From the NCBI GenBank assembly GCA_015655075.1, contig JAATFT010000033.1, forward strand, positions 18,605 through 82,604: a DNA stretch of 64,000 nt. The letters run 5' to 3'. This stretch comes from Clostridiales bacterium (GTDB taxonomy: Bacteria > Bacillota > Clostridia > Lachnospirales > Lachnospiraceae). The notes under the pieces were generated by a model. That model was given only the letters and a program-made list of their open reading frames with translations. It did no database searches and had not been told where the DNA came from. This document shows positions 14,647-24,112 of this stretch, one piece after another. The first letter of the stretch is position 1; every line of letters starts with the position of its first letter. The translations under genes were made by a program, and so were the position numbers.

Positions 14647-16401
14647 ATGAAAAAGATGAAAGATAGGAACAACGAAAATCAGGATAATTTAAATCAGGAT
14701 AATCAAATCCAGGATGAATTAAATGAGACGAAGGCAAATCAGGCCGATTTAGATAAGACGGAAGAAAATCAGGATGAATTAAATCGGGAGGAGGCAAATC
14801 AGGCCGAATTAAATGAGACGAAAACAAACCAGGCCGAATTAAATCAGGCGGAAATAGATCAGGCAGGATTGAATCAGGAGGAAATAAGTCAGGACGAATT
14901 ATATCAAAACGAGACAGAGCAGGATGAATTGGATCAGGAGGAGGCAGATGGAAAAAATATTGAAAAAATAAGCGCTTTATCTAAATTTAAGGCCTCCTTT
15001 ACATCAAAAAAATTCAGGGGCGGCGCCTATGCAACCGTAATATCGGTAATTGTCATTATTATGGTATTGCTGGTTAATCTATTTGTCACCCAGTTAAATA
15101 TTAAAATAGACATAAGCAAGGAAGGCATGTATACCTTAACCGATACCACTAAGGATTATGTTAAAGGCTTAAAGGATGATATTACCATTTATTATATGGT
15201 TCAGACTGGTAATGAAGATGAGACCTTAACCGAAATCGTAGATAAATATGAAGACCTTTCCGATAAGATTAAAGTGGAATATAAGGATCCCGTATTATAT
15301 CCCAATTTTGCATCCGGCTATACGGATGACGAGGTTACCAACAACAGTTTGATAGTAGTCAATAATGCCAATAAGAGAGCCAAATATATAGACGTCAGCG
15401 ATATGTATCAGACTCAGATTGATTACAGTACGTACCAGAGTCAGACAACCGGTATTGACGCGGAAGGTCAGGTGACTTCAGCACTGCAATATGTTACCAC
15501 AGAGGATCTTCCGGTTATGTATATGGTAGAGGGACACGGAGAAACAGAAATCGGAGATACCCTGACTTCTTCTTTGGCTAAGGTAAATGTAACCACCAAA
15601 ACACTATCCACCTTAACCGTTGAAAATATACCGGACGACTGCTCCATCCTTTTTATAAACGGGCCTCAGCAGGACTATACGGAGGATGAAATTGCCATGG
15701 TAAAGGATTACCTGGCAGAAGGCGGAGACGCTATTATTTTAGTGGATTATGCCGCTGAAGGCTTGGATAATTTTGACGGCTTAATGAATTATTATGGAAT
15801 CAATTTTGTTAACGGTATCGTATTGGAAGAAGAACAGGGCTACTACATGGGCCAATATGTCAATAACCTGGTGCCCAATGTTAACAGCCATGATATAACC
15901 TCCTCCATAATATCCGAAAATACCTCCGTGGTTGCTCCTACCGCAGTCGGTATACAGACATTGGATACAAAGAGAAGCACCACACAGATAGATCCGCTGC
16001 TTACAACGTCCGACAGCGCTTACTCAAAAGTTGACGTAAATTCCAGTACAGTGGAAAAGCAGGAGGAAGATATTGACGGACCGTTTGATCTTGGAGTGGC
16101 AATAACAGAGGATTATAACGATATTGAATCCAAATTAGTAGTGCTCGGTTCTTCTTTACTGATTGATGAGAGCATGATGTCCTATCCGTCCATCGGCAAC
16201 CTGGATTTAATATTAAATTCCGTTAATTTTGTTTCCGATAAGGAAAGCAATCTTGCCATACGTACCAGAAGCCTTGTACCGGAGTATTTAACTATGAACG
16301 CGGCGCAGGTTAATTTCTGGGCTATTGTAGTTGTTGTGGTAATACCGGTATTTATCTTGGCGTTCGGCGGATTTATCTGCGTCAGAAGGAGGAAGAAATA
16401 A
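14647..16401 (+). CDS. GldG-like ABC accessory protein with an N-terminal decapeptide repeat
   Basis: Protein of 584 residues. Residues about 22-100 are a highly acidic/Asn-Gln-rich tandem repeat with a 10-residue period built on NQAELN-type units. A membrane segment follows at about 120-142 (TVISVIVIIMVLLVNLFV), then a large extracytoplasmic region of the ABC_transp_aux type, with YMVEGHGETEIGD and LFINGPQQDYTEDE, and a C-terminal membrane helix (IVVVVVIPVFILAFGGFI) with basic tail. The repeat is cytoplasmic by topology and is not part of the normal family domain. The stop codon overlaps the next ATG by one base. Confidence 0.88.
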   Translation: MKKMKDRNNENQDNLNQDNQIQDELNETKANQADLDKTEENQDELNREEANQAELNETKTNQAELNQAEIDQAGLNQEEISQDELYQNETEQDELDQEEADGKNIEKISALSKFKASFTSKKFRGGAYATVISVIVIIMVLLVNLFVTQLNIKIDISKEGMYTLTDTTKDYVKGLKDDITIYYMVQTGNEDETLTEIVDKYEDLSDKIKVEYKDPVLYPNFASGYTDDEVTNNSLIVVNNANKRAKYIDVSDMYQTQIDYSTYQSQTTGIDAEGQVTSALQYVTTEDLPVMYMVEGHGETEIGDTLTSSLAKVNVTTKTLSTLTVENIPDDCSILFINGPQQDYTEDEIAMVKDYLAEGGDAIILVDYAAEGLDNFDGLMNYYGINFVNGIVLEEEQGYYMGQYVNNLVPNVNSHDITSSIISENTSVVAPTAVGIQTLDTKRSTTQIDPLLTTSDSAYSKVDVNSSTVEKQEEDIDGPFDLGVAITEDYNDIESKLVVLGSSLLIDESMMSYPSIGNLDLILNSVNFVSDKESNLAIRTRSLVPEYLTMNAAQVNFWAIVVVVVIPVFILAFGGFICVRRRKK

Positions 16402-17942
16402 TGGCAGGCAGTAAGAAAAAGAAAAGTTTCACGCTTGTTGTATTGCTGATTGCTATGTTTGTTATGATTGGAGCCTGCTTTTGGCTGATAAGATATAACG
16501 ATAAGAAGGCCGCAAAGGAAAGTGAAGAATCCACCGAGGAGACAGAAACCATAGCCAATGTTGATGTCGACTCCATTCAGACCGTCTATTTTAAGAATGA
16601 GAGCAATGAGATGACTCTTGTAAAGGCAGATGACGGAACCTGGAAAAATTCAGAAGATGAACTGTTCCCGGTTAACCAGACCTATGCCCAAAATATGGTG
16701 AACGCTTTTACGGATTTAACCTCTACGAGAACAATAACGGAAGGCGTGGATGATTTATCAAACTTTGGTTTGGATCAACCCGCAATTTCAGTTACCGTAA
16801 CGGATAAAGACGGGAAAAAAACCAGCATCGCACTGGGCGGTGAAGCTCCGGTTGTCGGCGGCTATTATGCGGCTTTAAACGAAGAAAATACGGTCTACGT
16901 TGTTTCAGACTCTTTTTATAACAATTTTATATATAGTTTAACGGAAATGGTCGCAGTGGAAACCATTCCCTCCATTACGGCGGCCAATATTACCCATCTG
17001 ACAGTTGAAAATGAGGACAAAACGGGATTCGAGATTCTCTATGATGAAAATGAGACGTATGATTTTACCGGAACGTCACATTGGTCCATGTTACAGCCAT
17101 ATAAAACGCCGGTTGCCGCCGACACAGATGCTGTCAGTACCTTATTGGAGAATTATTCAAACATATCTTTTAGTACCTGTGTTGACTATAATGCCAAGGA
17201 TCTTAGCAAATACGGCTTAGAGGAGCCGGCTGCTTTGGTTTCCCTGGAATATTTTGAAGAATATACCAAGGATTCCGATACGACGGATAGCGGTAATACC
17301 GGTGAAACGACGGACGGCAATACGGAGGATGAGAAAGACGAAAAAAAGAAGCTGTATTACAATTTGGACCTGCTGATCGGATCTAAAGATTCGGACGGTA
17401 ATTATTATGCCAAAACCAAGGATTCCAACGCAGTTCATACCATGAGTGCGGATACGGTTGAAAAGTTAATTAATATTGATGCTTATAGCAACGTGGACCA
17501 TTATGTTAACCTGGTCAGCCTGGATTCCATAAATGAGCTTGATATCAGCTTCGGCGGAGAAACCTATACCCTGACCACGGAAAAAGTGGAAGCAACCGCT
17601 GATGATACGCAGTCAGGTGATGATAGCGATAAAGAAGTGACAAATTATTATTTTAACGGTACAAAAGTAGAGGAAGATAAATTTAAAGAATTATATCAGT
17701 TAATTATTTCTCCCACTACGGAACGTGAAATACCGGACGAATATTTTGAAAGCAGTACAGAGCAGACTCCGTATATGACTTTAACCTATCATCTCACTGC
17801 CGGGGACACCATAAGCATATCCTATAAACCTTATGATGACAGTTACTATGTGGTGAATACCAATGGGGTGGAATATTTCTTAACCGACTTGAGAAAAGTA
17901 AACGATATAGCGGATGGCGTTGCGGATTTTCTGGAAAAATAA
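16401..17942 (+). CDS. DUF4340-domain membrane-anchored protein
   Basis: Protein of 513 residues with one N-terminal membrane helix (LVVLLIAMFVMIGACFWLI) and a large extracytoplasmic part. The segment DSIQTVYFKNESNEMTLVK, followed by SNFGLDQPAISVTV and ALGGEAPVVGGYYA, is the DUF4340 pattern, and a second similar module begins with YGLEEPAALVSLE. An acidic low-complexity insert lies between them (about residues 295-315). DUF4340 proteins regularly follow GldG-like proteins in Clostridia, and this is the last gene of the operon before a terminator. No enzymatic motif seen. Confidence 0.88.
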   Translation: MAGSKKKKSFTLVVLLIAMFVMIGACFWLIRYNDKKAAKESEESTEETETIANVDVDSIQTVYFKNESNEMTLVKADDGTWKNSEDELFPVNQTYAQNMVNAFTDLTSTRTITEGVDDLSNFGLDQPAISVTVTDKDGKKTSIALGGEAPVVGGYYAALNEENTVYVVSDSFYNNFIYSLTEMVAVETIPSITAANITHLTVENEDKTGFEILYDENETYDFTGTSHWSMLQPYKTPVAADTDAVSTLLENYSNISFSTCVDYNAKDLSKYGLEEPAALVSLEYFEEYTKDSDTTDSGNTGETTDGNTEDEKDEKKKLYYNLDLLIGSKDSDGNYYAKTKDSNAVHTMSADTVEKLINIDAYSNVDHYVNLVSLDSINELDISFGGETYTLTTEKVEATADDTQSGDDSDKEVTNYYFNGTKVEEDKFKELYQLIISPTTEREIPDEYFESSTEQTPYMTLTYHLTAGDTISISYKPYDDSYYVVNTNGVEYFLTDLRKVNDIADGVADFLEK

Positions 17943-17988
17943 GTTATATATCTTCAGTTTGTTTGATTTATAGGCCTGTTTTCTTTCT

Positions 17989-18037
17989 AAGCCTGCTTAA
18001 ACTTTTAGTCCTGTACTTAAGTTTAAACAGGCTTTTT
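17989..18037 (+). terminator. Rho-independent terminator of the ABC exporter operon
   Basis: AAGCCTG-C-TTAAACTT pairs with AAGTTTAA-A-CAGGCTT around a 15-base loop and is followed by TTTTT. Confidence 0.8.
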
Positions 18038-18091
18038 GGCCTTTTGCAACCGGAATGCGGTAAAAGACGAACATTAACAATGGGAATTTTA

Positions 18092-18122
18092 TTGACATAT
18101 TCTTAAATATCTCGTATATAAT
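18092..18122 (+). promoter_or_regulatory. Promoter for the SpoIID-like gene
   Basis: TTGACA (18092-18097), then TATATA after 17 bases, overlapping TATAAT at 18117-18122. About 50 bases before the start codon. Confidence 0.65.
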
Positions 18123-18170
18123 TGTAATACAAGCAGTAAGAAATAAAAGTATAGCGCCACGGGAGCTAAT

Positions 18171-20690
18171 ATGAAAAAAAGATTATGGTTGATGGGTATC
18201 TGCATCTGCGTACTTATTATTATATTTGCCGGAAATATATATAGACAGCTGAATCAGGACAGGGAATCGGGGACGGGAAGACAGGAAAAAGTATTAAATG
18301 ACGGGGGCAGAATGACGGTAAAAGAAGCCATACGGTTACTTGGTTTTCTTGGAATCAGCGGGGATGAGCTTAAGGAAGCCGTGGGATTAAAAGAGGAAAC
18401 AAAGCTGTCTGAAGGGGATGAGGCGTACTTTAAGTTCAGCGAGTGTATGGCTGTACTTGAAATCATATGCAAGGAGCTCAATATTGATAAAGGGAAAATA
18501 TTGGATAAGCTTTCCTTTCAATTACAGGCAGGGGAAGGTAACCGGATTATGCAGTCCGAAGAATTTTTAAACTTTTATGAGAGCGTCCTGTCAGTTCTGC
18601 CGAAGGAAAATGTGCCTGTAACACAAAAGACGTTGTTTGTATTGGGCAAATCCGCCGGTGCGGAAGCCGGTTCAGAGGACACCGTGGTCACGGATCAAGG
18701 TAATTTTACATACAAGGATACGACAAGCTATGTAAATTTATATACCGACGGAGTCCTGAACCTGGGGATTAAAAATAACAGTTCCACAAAAGGAGAAGTA
18801 GATGAGAAAGAGGTATCTAAAGAGACATCTTATGAAGAATCTTTGGAGGGACAGCCTCTTACCACAGGCGGCTGGTTTCAGCCGGAGGATTATGCCGACT
18901 GCAAAATAGTTGCCATGGTAAGCGGCTCTGTGCTGGTGTATGTAAAGGATATTTTAAATGAGGAAACCGTTCTTCACAATGTCTTTATTACCTCCGGAAA
19001 AAATACTGCCGTATCCGCTTTTTTAAACAATATATCCAGAAATTTTAATACCAGATATAAATTATCCAAGGACATTGAGGAACAAATCGGCGACCTTGTA
19101 ATTCAGGATAAAAAAATTGTTAAAATAAGCATTAAACCGGATAAAATCAGCGGGAAAGTGTTGGTTGCGAACCAGGATTATATTGAAATAGAGGGTTATG
19201 GTAAGATCGATTTAGATGAATATTATAAAATCTATAAAATATACGGTGAGCCGTCCATGGAGGTAACCAATAGTATCCTGGTAGGTTATGAAGCTACGGA
19301 TTTCGTGGTGGCGGACGGAAAAATCGCAGCGGCCCTGATAAAGGAGACCATTAAGGCAAAAGACATCCGGGTTTTAATAAAGACAAATGATTTTAAAGAT
19401 ATTTATCATAACAAGGTACAATTAACGGCGGACAAAGATTTTACCATTACGGCGGGGGATGTGGTAAAAAACTATAAGGCGGGTAAAAAAATAACAATTA
19501 ATCCGAATAATACGTTATTGAAAAAAGGAAGAATCCGGGTCGAATCGAAATCGGAAAACGGTAAAATCACGTTGCTATCCATAAAACGTTCCGGTAAAAC
19601 CCCCGCCTATCGCGGGGCCATGGAAATAGAATCCGGGTCGGACGGATTGATTATTATCAACGAGCTCTCCATAGAAGAATATCTGTATGGGGTAATCCCT
19701 AGTGAAATGCCGTCGGCATATGGACTTGAAGCCTTAAAAGTTCAGGCCATATGTGCCAGAAGTTATGCATATAATCAAATATTTGCCAACGGCTACAGCG
19801 AATTCGGTGCCCATGTGGATGACAGCGTAGATTACCAGGTTTATAACAATATTGCGGAAAATGAAGATACCATCCTGGCGGTAAAGGATACCTACGGCAA
19901 GGTGATCCAGTATAAGGATGCTGTGATCACGGCGTATTATTTTTCCACATCCTGCGGATATACCGCTTCTCTAAGTGAGGTGTGGGGAAGCAAAAGTGTT
20001 GATTATCTTGTTGGAAGACTCCAGACCGTCTACAATGTGGTGGATGGAAAAGCAGTTTATACTACCACAGGTTCTGCAGGGGAAGTAAACTTTTCGTCGG
20101 AAGATGCATTCAGGGATTTTATACTGAAACCGCCCAAGGATACTTATGACAGTGAATTTGCCTGGTATCGCTGGGATGTTACTATTTCAAAAGACGATTT
20201 AAAGAAATCCATAGATAAAAGTTTAGCAAGCCGGTACAATGCCAATCCGGATTTGATACAGACCCTGGTAGGGGGAAAGGTAAATGATAATCCTAAGTAT
20301 GAAAGCAAGGCGGTAAGTACCATCGGAACGGTTAAGGATGTGCGGGTAAGTAAGCGGGAAAAAAGCGGAATTTTATCTGCCGTTATATTGGTAGGCTCCG
20401 AATGTACGGTTAAAGTACAGTCGGAATATAATATCAGAACCCTTCTTGCCCCCGGTCAGAATGAAGTAACCAGGCAGGATGACAGTACGGTTGCCGATTT
20501 AAGTATGCTGCCCAGCGCATTTTTTATAATGGATAAATCGGAAAAGAATATCACCTTTCACGGCGGCGGATACGGCCACGGAGTGGGCATGAGCCAGAAT
20601 GGGGTAAAAGCAATGGCCGATTCCGGCAAGGACTATGGGGAAATCATTAAACACTATTACAACGGGGTGGATATCGGATCTATTTATTAA
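18171..20690 (+). CDS. SpoIID/LytB-domain protein
   Basis: Protein of 839 residues with an N-terminal signal anchor (LWLMGICICVLIIIFAGNIY). The first 480 residues are not recognised. The C-terminal third is a SpoIID domain: SIEEYLYGVIPSEMPS, LKVQAICARSYAY, an AYYFSTSCGYTAS segment and the terminal GGYGHGVGMSQNG. SpoIID proteins cleave peptidoglycan glycan strands denuded of stem peptides; the catalytic glutamate of SpoIID corresponds to the PSEMP glutamate seen here. The size is far above sporulation SpoIID (about 340 residues), so this is a vegetative-type envelope homologue. It stands alone with its own promoter. Confidence 0.88.
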   Translation: MKKRLWLMGICICVLIIIFAGNIYRQLNQDRESGTGRQEKVLNDGGRMTVKEAIRLLGFLGISGDELKEAVGLKEETKLSEGDEAYFKFSECMAVLEIICKELNIDKGKILDKLSFQLQAGEGNRIMQSEEFLNFYESVLSVLPKENVPVTQKTLFVLGKSAGAEAGSEDTVVTDQGNFTYKDTTSYVNLYTDGVLNLGIKNNSSTKGEVDEKEVSKETSYEESLEGQPLTTGGWFQPEDYADCKIVAMVSGSVLVYVKDILNEETVLHNVFITSGKNTAVSAFLNNISRNFNTRYKLSKDIEEQIGDLVIQDKKIVKISIKPDKISGKVLVANQDYIEIEGYGKIDLDEYYKIYKIYGEPSMEVTNSILVGYEATDFVVADGKIAAALIKETIKAKDIRVLIKTNDFKDIYHNKVQLTADKDFTITAGDVVKNYKAGKKITINPNNTLLKKGRIRVESKSENGKITLLSIKRSGKTPAYRGAMEIESGSDGLIIINELSIEEYLYGVIPSEMPSAYGLEALKVQAICARSYAYNQIFANGYSEFGAHVDDSVDYQVYNNIAENEDTILAVKDTYGKVIQYKDAVITAYYFSTSCGYTASLSEVWGSKSVDYLVGRLQTVYNVVDGKAVYTTTGSAGEVNFSSEDAFRDFILKPPKDTYDSEFAWYRWDVTISKDDLKKSIDKSLASRYNANPDLIQTLVGGKVNDNPKYESKAVSTIGTVKDVRVSKREKSGILSAVILVGSECTVKVQSEYNIRTLLAPGQNEVTRQDDSTVADLSMLPSAFFIMDKSEKNITFHGGGYGHGVGMSQNGVKAMADSGKDYGEIIKHYYNGVDIGSIY

Positions 20691-20699
20691 AGCGCCCGT

Positions 20700-21665
20700 T
20701 TACTTGTGCTTGGGAGTACCCGGCGCGTTTTTATGGATATGGGTGTGGTCTGAAGAGGAAAATTTTCCGCTGTATTTAAGCGTTTTTCTGTGTTTAAAAA
20801 TATATCCTAAATAGTAGATCAGATCTCCCGAGGAAAGTATAACATTTATTTCCCCCCCGATGAAAAGAATGTGCATGCAGAAGTAGAACCATAACATAAA
20901 AAGCACAATGGCGGTAAGACTCCCGTACATTCTGGAGTAATTACTCATATTGTCGATATAAAAGGAATATAGATAGGAAAAACCCATCCATCCCGCGGCG
21001 GATACCACCGCGCCGGGAAGCTCTTTATATATCCGGGTGGAACGATTGGGGATGACAATATACATAAGCAAAAAGAAAAGTGTGAGTATAAATAAGCCGG
21101 CTATGGTCCGAATACTGATGATAATTAAAGCAAGATCCCTGAGTATGGGAATTTTGCTTTCAATCCAGACATATAACCGGTTTCCGAAAACTAATATGGT
21201 TAAAGTTATAATCATCATGACGGCAAAAATAAAAGTATAGACGGAAGAGAGGAGCCGAAGTTTAAAGTAGCTTCTGGTTTCCTTTATACCGTAGACGGAG
21301 TTTAAGCCTTTTACGATAGCCAGTATTCCCTGGGAAGCAGACCATAGTGTAGTAATGGCAGTAATCGAGATAATGGTACCGGAAGCGTTATCATGAACCT
21401 CCGATATAATACTTATGATTAATGAAGTTATACTGCCTGGAAATATCTGAATTAAGGTGGACATCAGCACACTTTCCGTAATGGGCAGATACTGGATCAG
21501 GGTTAATAACAGCATAATAAACGGAAAAAAAGATATCATCACAAAAAAAGCTGCCTGTGCGGAAAATGCCGAAACAAAATCATCCTTTACTTTTCTGTTA
21601 AATGCCCGAATAATTTTATAAATTGAAATTGCAATATTCATAAGATACCTCGCCGGATATTCCAC
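20700..21665 (-). CDS. YihY/BrkB-family membrane protein
   Basis: Protein of 321 residues with about six membrane helices. The N-terminal SAFSAQAAFFVMISFFPFIM, the SASQGILAIVKGLNSVYG motif and the GSLTAIVLFMLWFYFCMHI segment are characteristic of the YihY/BrkB family (once mis-called ribonuclease BN). Function is not known with certainty. The gene converges on the SpoIID-like gene with only nine bases between the stops; a GCGCC/GGCGC pairing across the junction (20691-20731) may serve as terminator. 21666-21850 upstream holds no gene I recognise. Confidence 0.9.
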   Translation of the reverse strand: MEYPARYLMNIAISIYKIIRAFNRKVKDDFVSAFSAQAAFFVMISFFPFIMLLLTLIQYLPITESVLMSTLIQIFPGSITSLIISIISEVHDNASGTIISITAITTLWSASQGILAIVKGLNSVYGIKETRSYFKLRLLSSVYTFIFAVMMIITLTILVFGNRLYVWIESKIPILRDLALIIISIRTIAGLFILTLFFLLMYIVIPNRSTRIYKELPGAVVSAAGWMGFSYLYSFYIDNMSNYSRMYGSLTAIVLFMLWFYFCMHILFIGGEINVILSSGDLIYYLGYIFKHRKTLKYSGKFSSSDHTHIHKNAPGTPKHK

Positions 21666-21850
21666 CTCAAAAGTGTAATATCGTGATTATATTTTAGTAT
21701 ATGTAATCGATTGGAACCTTAGTCTAAAGACAGGTTACTTTTATAAAATTATACCATTATTTAACATGAAAGTGTAAAAAATTTTACATTCCCTAAAATA
21801 AGAATTCACCGCACATGGGACTTTAGCCGGTTGTTTCTTGAGGGTATACA

Positions 21851-21876
21851 AAAAGGAGAGGTAGCCCTCTCCTTTT
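21851..21876 (-). terminator. Bidirectional terminator
   Basis: AAAAGGAGAGG-TAGC-CCTCTCCTTTT, a perfect 11-bp stem with A/T-rich ends, 25 bases after the coiled-coil gene. Confidence 0.8.
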
Positions 21877-21901
21877 AATCTATGAGTACTCTCTATTAGA
21901 A

Positions 21902-22270
21902 TTATGATATTTTCTGTAATATCGAACTATGTTCCGAAACTACTTTTTCCAAAAGTTCAATATCACTTTTCATAGTCTCATGTTCCAGGACTGCCTGTTC
22001 ATAACGGATAGCTGATGGGAGATAATTTTCTGCCAATAGTTTCATACCTGGCCTGATTTCGTTCTCCAGAATGACGTTAATTTTAGAGAACCTTTCTTCC
22101 ATTCTAATTTCTAAAGAATCAACCCGTTGGGTTATGTTAGTTTCTAAATTGGTCACGTTGCTCTCTAAATTAGTCATGTTGGTTTCTAATTTATTTAGCC
22201 GTTCGTCAATGGGTTGTAATTTCTTATCCATCATATCAGATATGGCTAACAATAATTCATTATCACTCAT
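21902..22270 (-). CDS. Small coiled-coil protein, unknown function
   Basis: Protein of 122 residues, mostly predicted coiled coil. Residues about 22-60 hold a heptad-like series of near-identical units (LETNMTN, LESNVTN, LETNITQ), giving an internal DNA repeat at about 22125-22190. The C-terminal part has a second helical region (QAVLEHETMKSDIELLEKVV). No signal peptide or catalytic motif. An AGGAGG site precedes the ATG. Similar short proteins are common in Lachnospiraceae, often near mobile or variable regions; function is not inferred. Confidence 0.7.
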   Translation of the reverse strand: MSDNELLLAISDMMDKKLQPIDERLNKLETNMTNLESNVTNLETNITQRVDSLEIRMEERFSKINVILENEIRPGMKLLAENYLPSAIRYEQAVLEHETMKSDIELLEKVVSEHSSILQKIS

Positions 22271-22367
22271 CTTATCTATCCTCCTTTTCCATTAATATAA
22301 TAATTATAACACAGCATAATAAAGAAGTCTAGTTTAACATGAGAAAATCTCATTATTAAATCCGCCC

Positions 22368-22395
22368 TTGACAACACAAAATATTATGCTAAAAT
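22368..22395 (+). promoter_or_regulatory. Promoter for the pheST T-box transcript
   Basis: TTGACA (22368-22373), 16 bases, TAAAAT (22390-22395) with an extended TG motif. Confidence 0.65.
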
Positions 22396-22407
22396 TAATT
22401 CATATAT

Positions 22408-22735
22408 GTAAAAGGCTGTGAAGGTGTAATGCATACCGCATAGGAGATAGCTGTTTTCTAGCAGAGAGAGGAAGTCACCGGCTGAAAGCTTCCTTAAGTT
22501 CAGATAGTTATTGATTTTCCCACCGGAGCCGCATCTTTGAAACAGACCAGTAGGAGATGACGTGAAGGCACGTTACGCTGTTTTGAGCGCTTATGCAATA
22601 GGATTGCGATGTATATACATTTTAATCGTATTACATAGGAATTTGGGTGGTACCGCGGAATACACAGCTGCTAAGGCTTGTATTATCATGTATGATAGTT
22701 AATCCGTCCCTGTTTTTCAGGGATGGATTTTTTAT
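22408..22735 (+). promoter_or_regulatory. T-box riboswitch leader for pheST
   Basis: The diagnostic T-box sequence GGGTGGTACCGCGG is at about 22644-22657. Downstream is the terminator stem AATCCGTCCCTG-TTTTT-CAGGGATGGATT with a T-run ending near 22734. The 5' part carries a GAGAGAGGAAG segment and other stem I features. T-box leaders sense uncharged tRNA; with pheS and pheT downstream the expected partner is tRNA-Phe. I could not place the specifier codon with confidence. The T-box lies 240 bases before pheS, longer than usual, because repeat A (22734-22793) and further hairpins intervene. Confidence 0.9.
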
Positions 22736-22793
22736 TGAATAGAAAACTGCGTCCTATTCGATAAAAAACCGCCGGGGGATGCGCAGACGTCCC
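22734..22793. repeat. Interspersed repeat A, copy 1
   Basis: The hairpin TTGAATAG...CTATTCGA followed by CCGCCGGGGGAT matches 38263-38322 at roughly 80 percent over about 55 bases. It abuts the T-box terminator. Two more small hairpins follow before pheS, TGTCACT-GA-AGTGACA and GCCAGA/TCTGGC. Confidence 0.6.
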
Positions 22794-22981
22794 AATGGAA
22801 GTTTGTCACTGAAGTGACAGCGGAGTCAGCGCCAGAGTCTGGCGAGCCGGACTCTTTCTTATCGAAAAATTTGAGAGGAAATTCCGTGAATCTCAAATAA
22901 AAAGTATTCCAGGTATGCAATTGCCAATATGCAATGGGAGCAAGTGTTATAAGAGCACTCTATAAAAGAAAGGAGATCGAC

Positions 22982-24001
22982 ATGAAAGAAAAATTAAAAG
23001 CCATAGTAGAGGAAGCATTAGAGAAAATAAAAGATTCACAAGAGCTAGACAAATTAAATGAAATCAGGGTTGCTTTTTTAGGCAAAAAAGGTGAACTAAC
23101 AGAAATTTTAAAGTCCATGAAAGACGTGGAGCCACAGGAGAGACCCGTAATCGGACAACTGGTGAATGAAGCCAGGAGCATACTGGAAGACAATCTGGAT
23201 GAGAAAAAAAAATACTTTGCCCAAAAATTAAGGAGGGAACAAATTCTTAAGGAAACCATAGATGTTACCCTTCCGGCTAAAAAACCCATGATAGGACACC
23301 GTCATCCCAATTCCATTGCACTGGAGGAAGTTGAGAGAATCTTTGTAGGAATGGGCTATGAAGTAGTGGAAGGGCCTGAAGTGGAATATGATTACTACAA
23401 TTTTGAAGCCTTAAATATTCCGGCTAACCATCCGGCCAGAGACGAGCAGGATACCTTCTATGTTACCGGCGATATTTTATTGAGAACCCAGACTTCTCCG
23501 GTTCAGGTAAGGGAAATGGAAAAGGGCAGGCTGCCTATAAGAATCATAGCTCCCGGCAGGGTGTTCCGCTCCGATGCAGTAGACGCAACCCATTCTCCCA
23601 GTTTTCATCAGATCGAAGGGCTGGTTATCGATAGAAATATTACCTTTGCAGACTTAAAAGGAACTCTTGCTGAATTTGCGAAACAATTATTTGGTGAAAA
23701 TACCAGGGTAAAATTCAGGCCTCATCATTTCCCTTTTACAGAACCCAGCGCGGAAGTCGATGTTACCTGCTTTAAATGCCAAGGTGAGGGCTGCCGTTTC
23801 TGTAAAGGTTCCGGCTGGATTGAAATTCTAGGCTGCGGTATGGTGCATCCCAGGGTGCTTAAAATGAGCGGAATAGATCCCAAGCAGTATTCAGGTTTTG
23901 CCTTTGGCGTAGGTTTGGAACGTATTGCATTGTTAAAATATGAAATTGACGATATGAGATTGCTCTACGAAAACGACGTAAGATTTTTAAAGCAGTTTTA
24001 A
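22982..24001 (+). CDS. pheS: Phenylalanyl-tRNA synthetase alpha subunit
   Basis: Protein of 339 residues, the usual bacterial length. An N-terminal coiled-coil arm (about 1-85) binds tRNA-Phe; the class II catalytic core follows with GHRHPNS, the motif 2 region FRSDAVDATHSPSFHQIEG, and motif 3 in FAFGVGLERIALLKY. A cysteine cluster CFKCQGEGCRFCKGSG lies in the catalytic domain, as in many Firmicute PheS. The start at 22982 is fixed by AAAGGAG six bases upstream. It forms the alpha2-beta2 enzyme with PheT, 110 bases downstream, and both are under T-box control. Confidence 0.97.
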   Translation: MKEKLKAIVEEALEKIKDSQELDKLNEIRVAFLGKKGELTEILKSMKDVEPQERPVIGQLVNEARSILEDNLDEKKKYFAQKLRREQILKETIDVTLPAKKPMIGHRHPNSIALEEVERIFVGMGYEVVEGPEVEYDYYNFEALNIPANHPARDEQDTFYVTGDILLRTQTSPVQVREMEKGRLPIRIIAPGRVFRSDAVDATHSPSFHQIEGLVIDRNITFADLKGTLAEFAKQLFGENTRVKFRPHHFPFTEPSAEVDVTCFKCQGEGCRFCKGSGWIEILGCGMVHPRVLKMSGIDPKQYSGFAFGVGLERIALLKYEIDDMRLLYENDVRFLKQF

Positions 24002-24112
24002 CCTTATAAGCAAACAGTACAGCGGATCCGGAATATCCACGGAATATCCGCTTTGAACGGTTTATTGAAAGATTGGCGGAATAGAAAATTCATCATAGGA
24101 GGTTTAAATGAA

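Noticed and set aside
22732..22920. 62-codon minus-strand ORF between the T-box and pheS
   Set aside because: It is made of repeat A and hairpins, with no homology or ribosome site.
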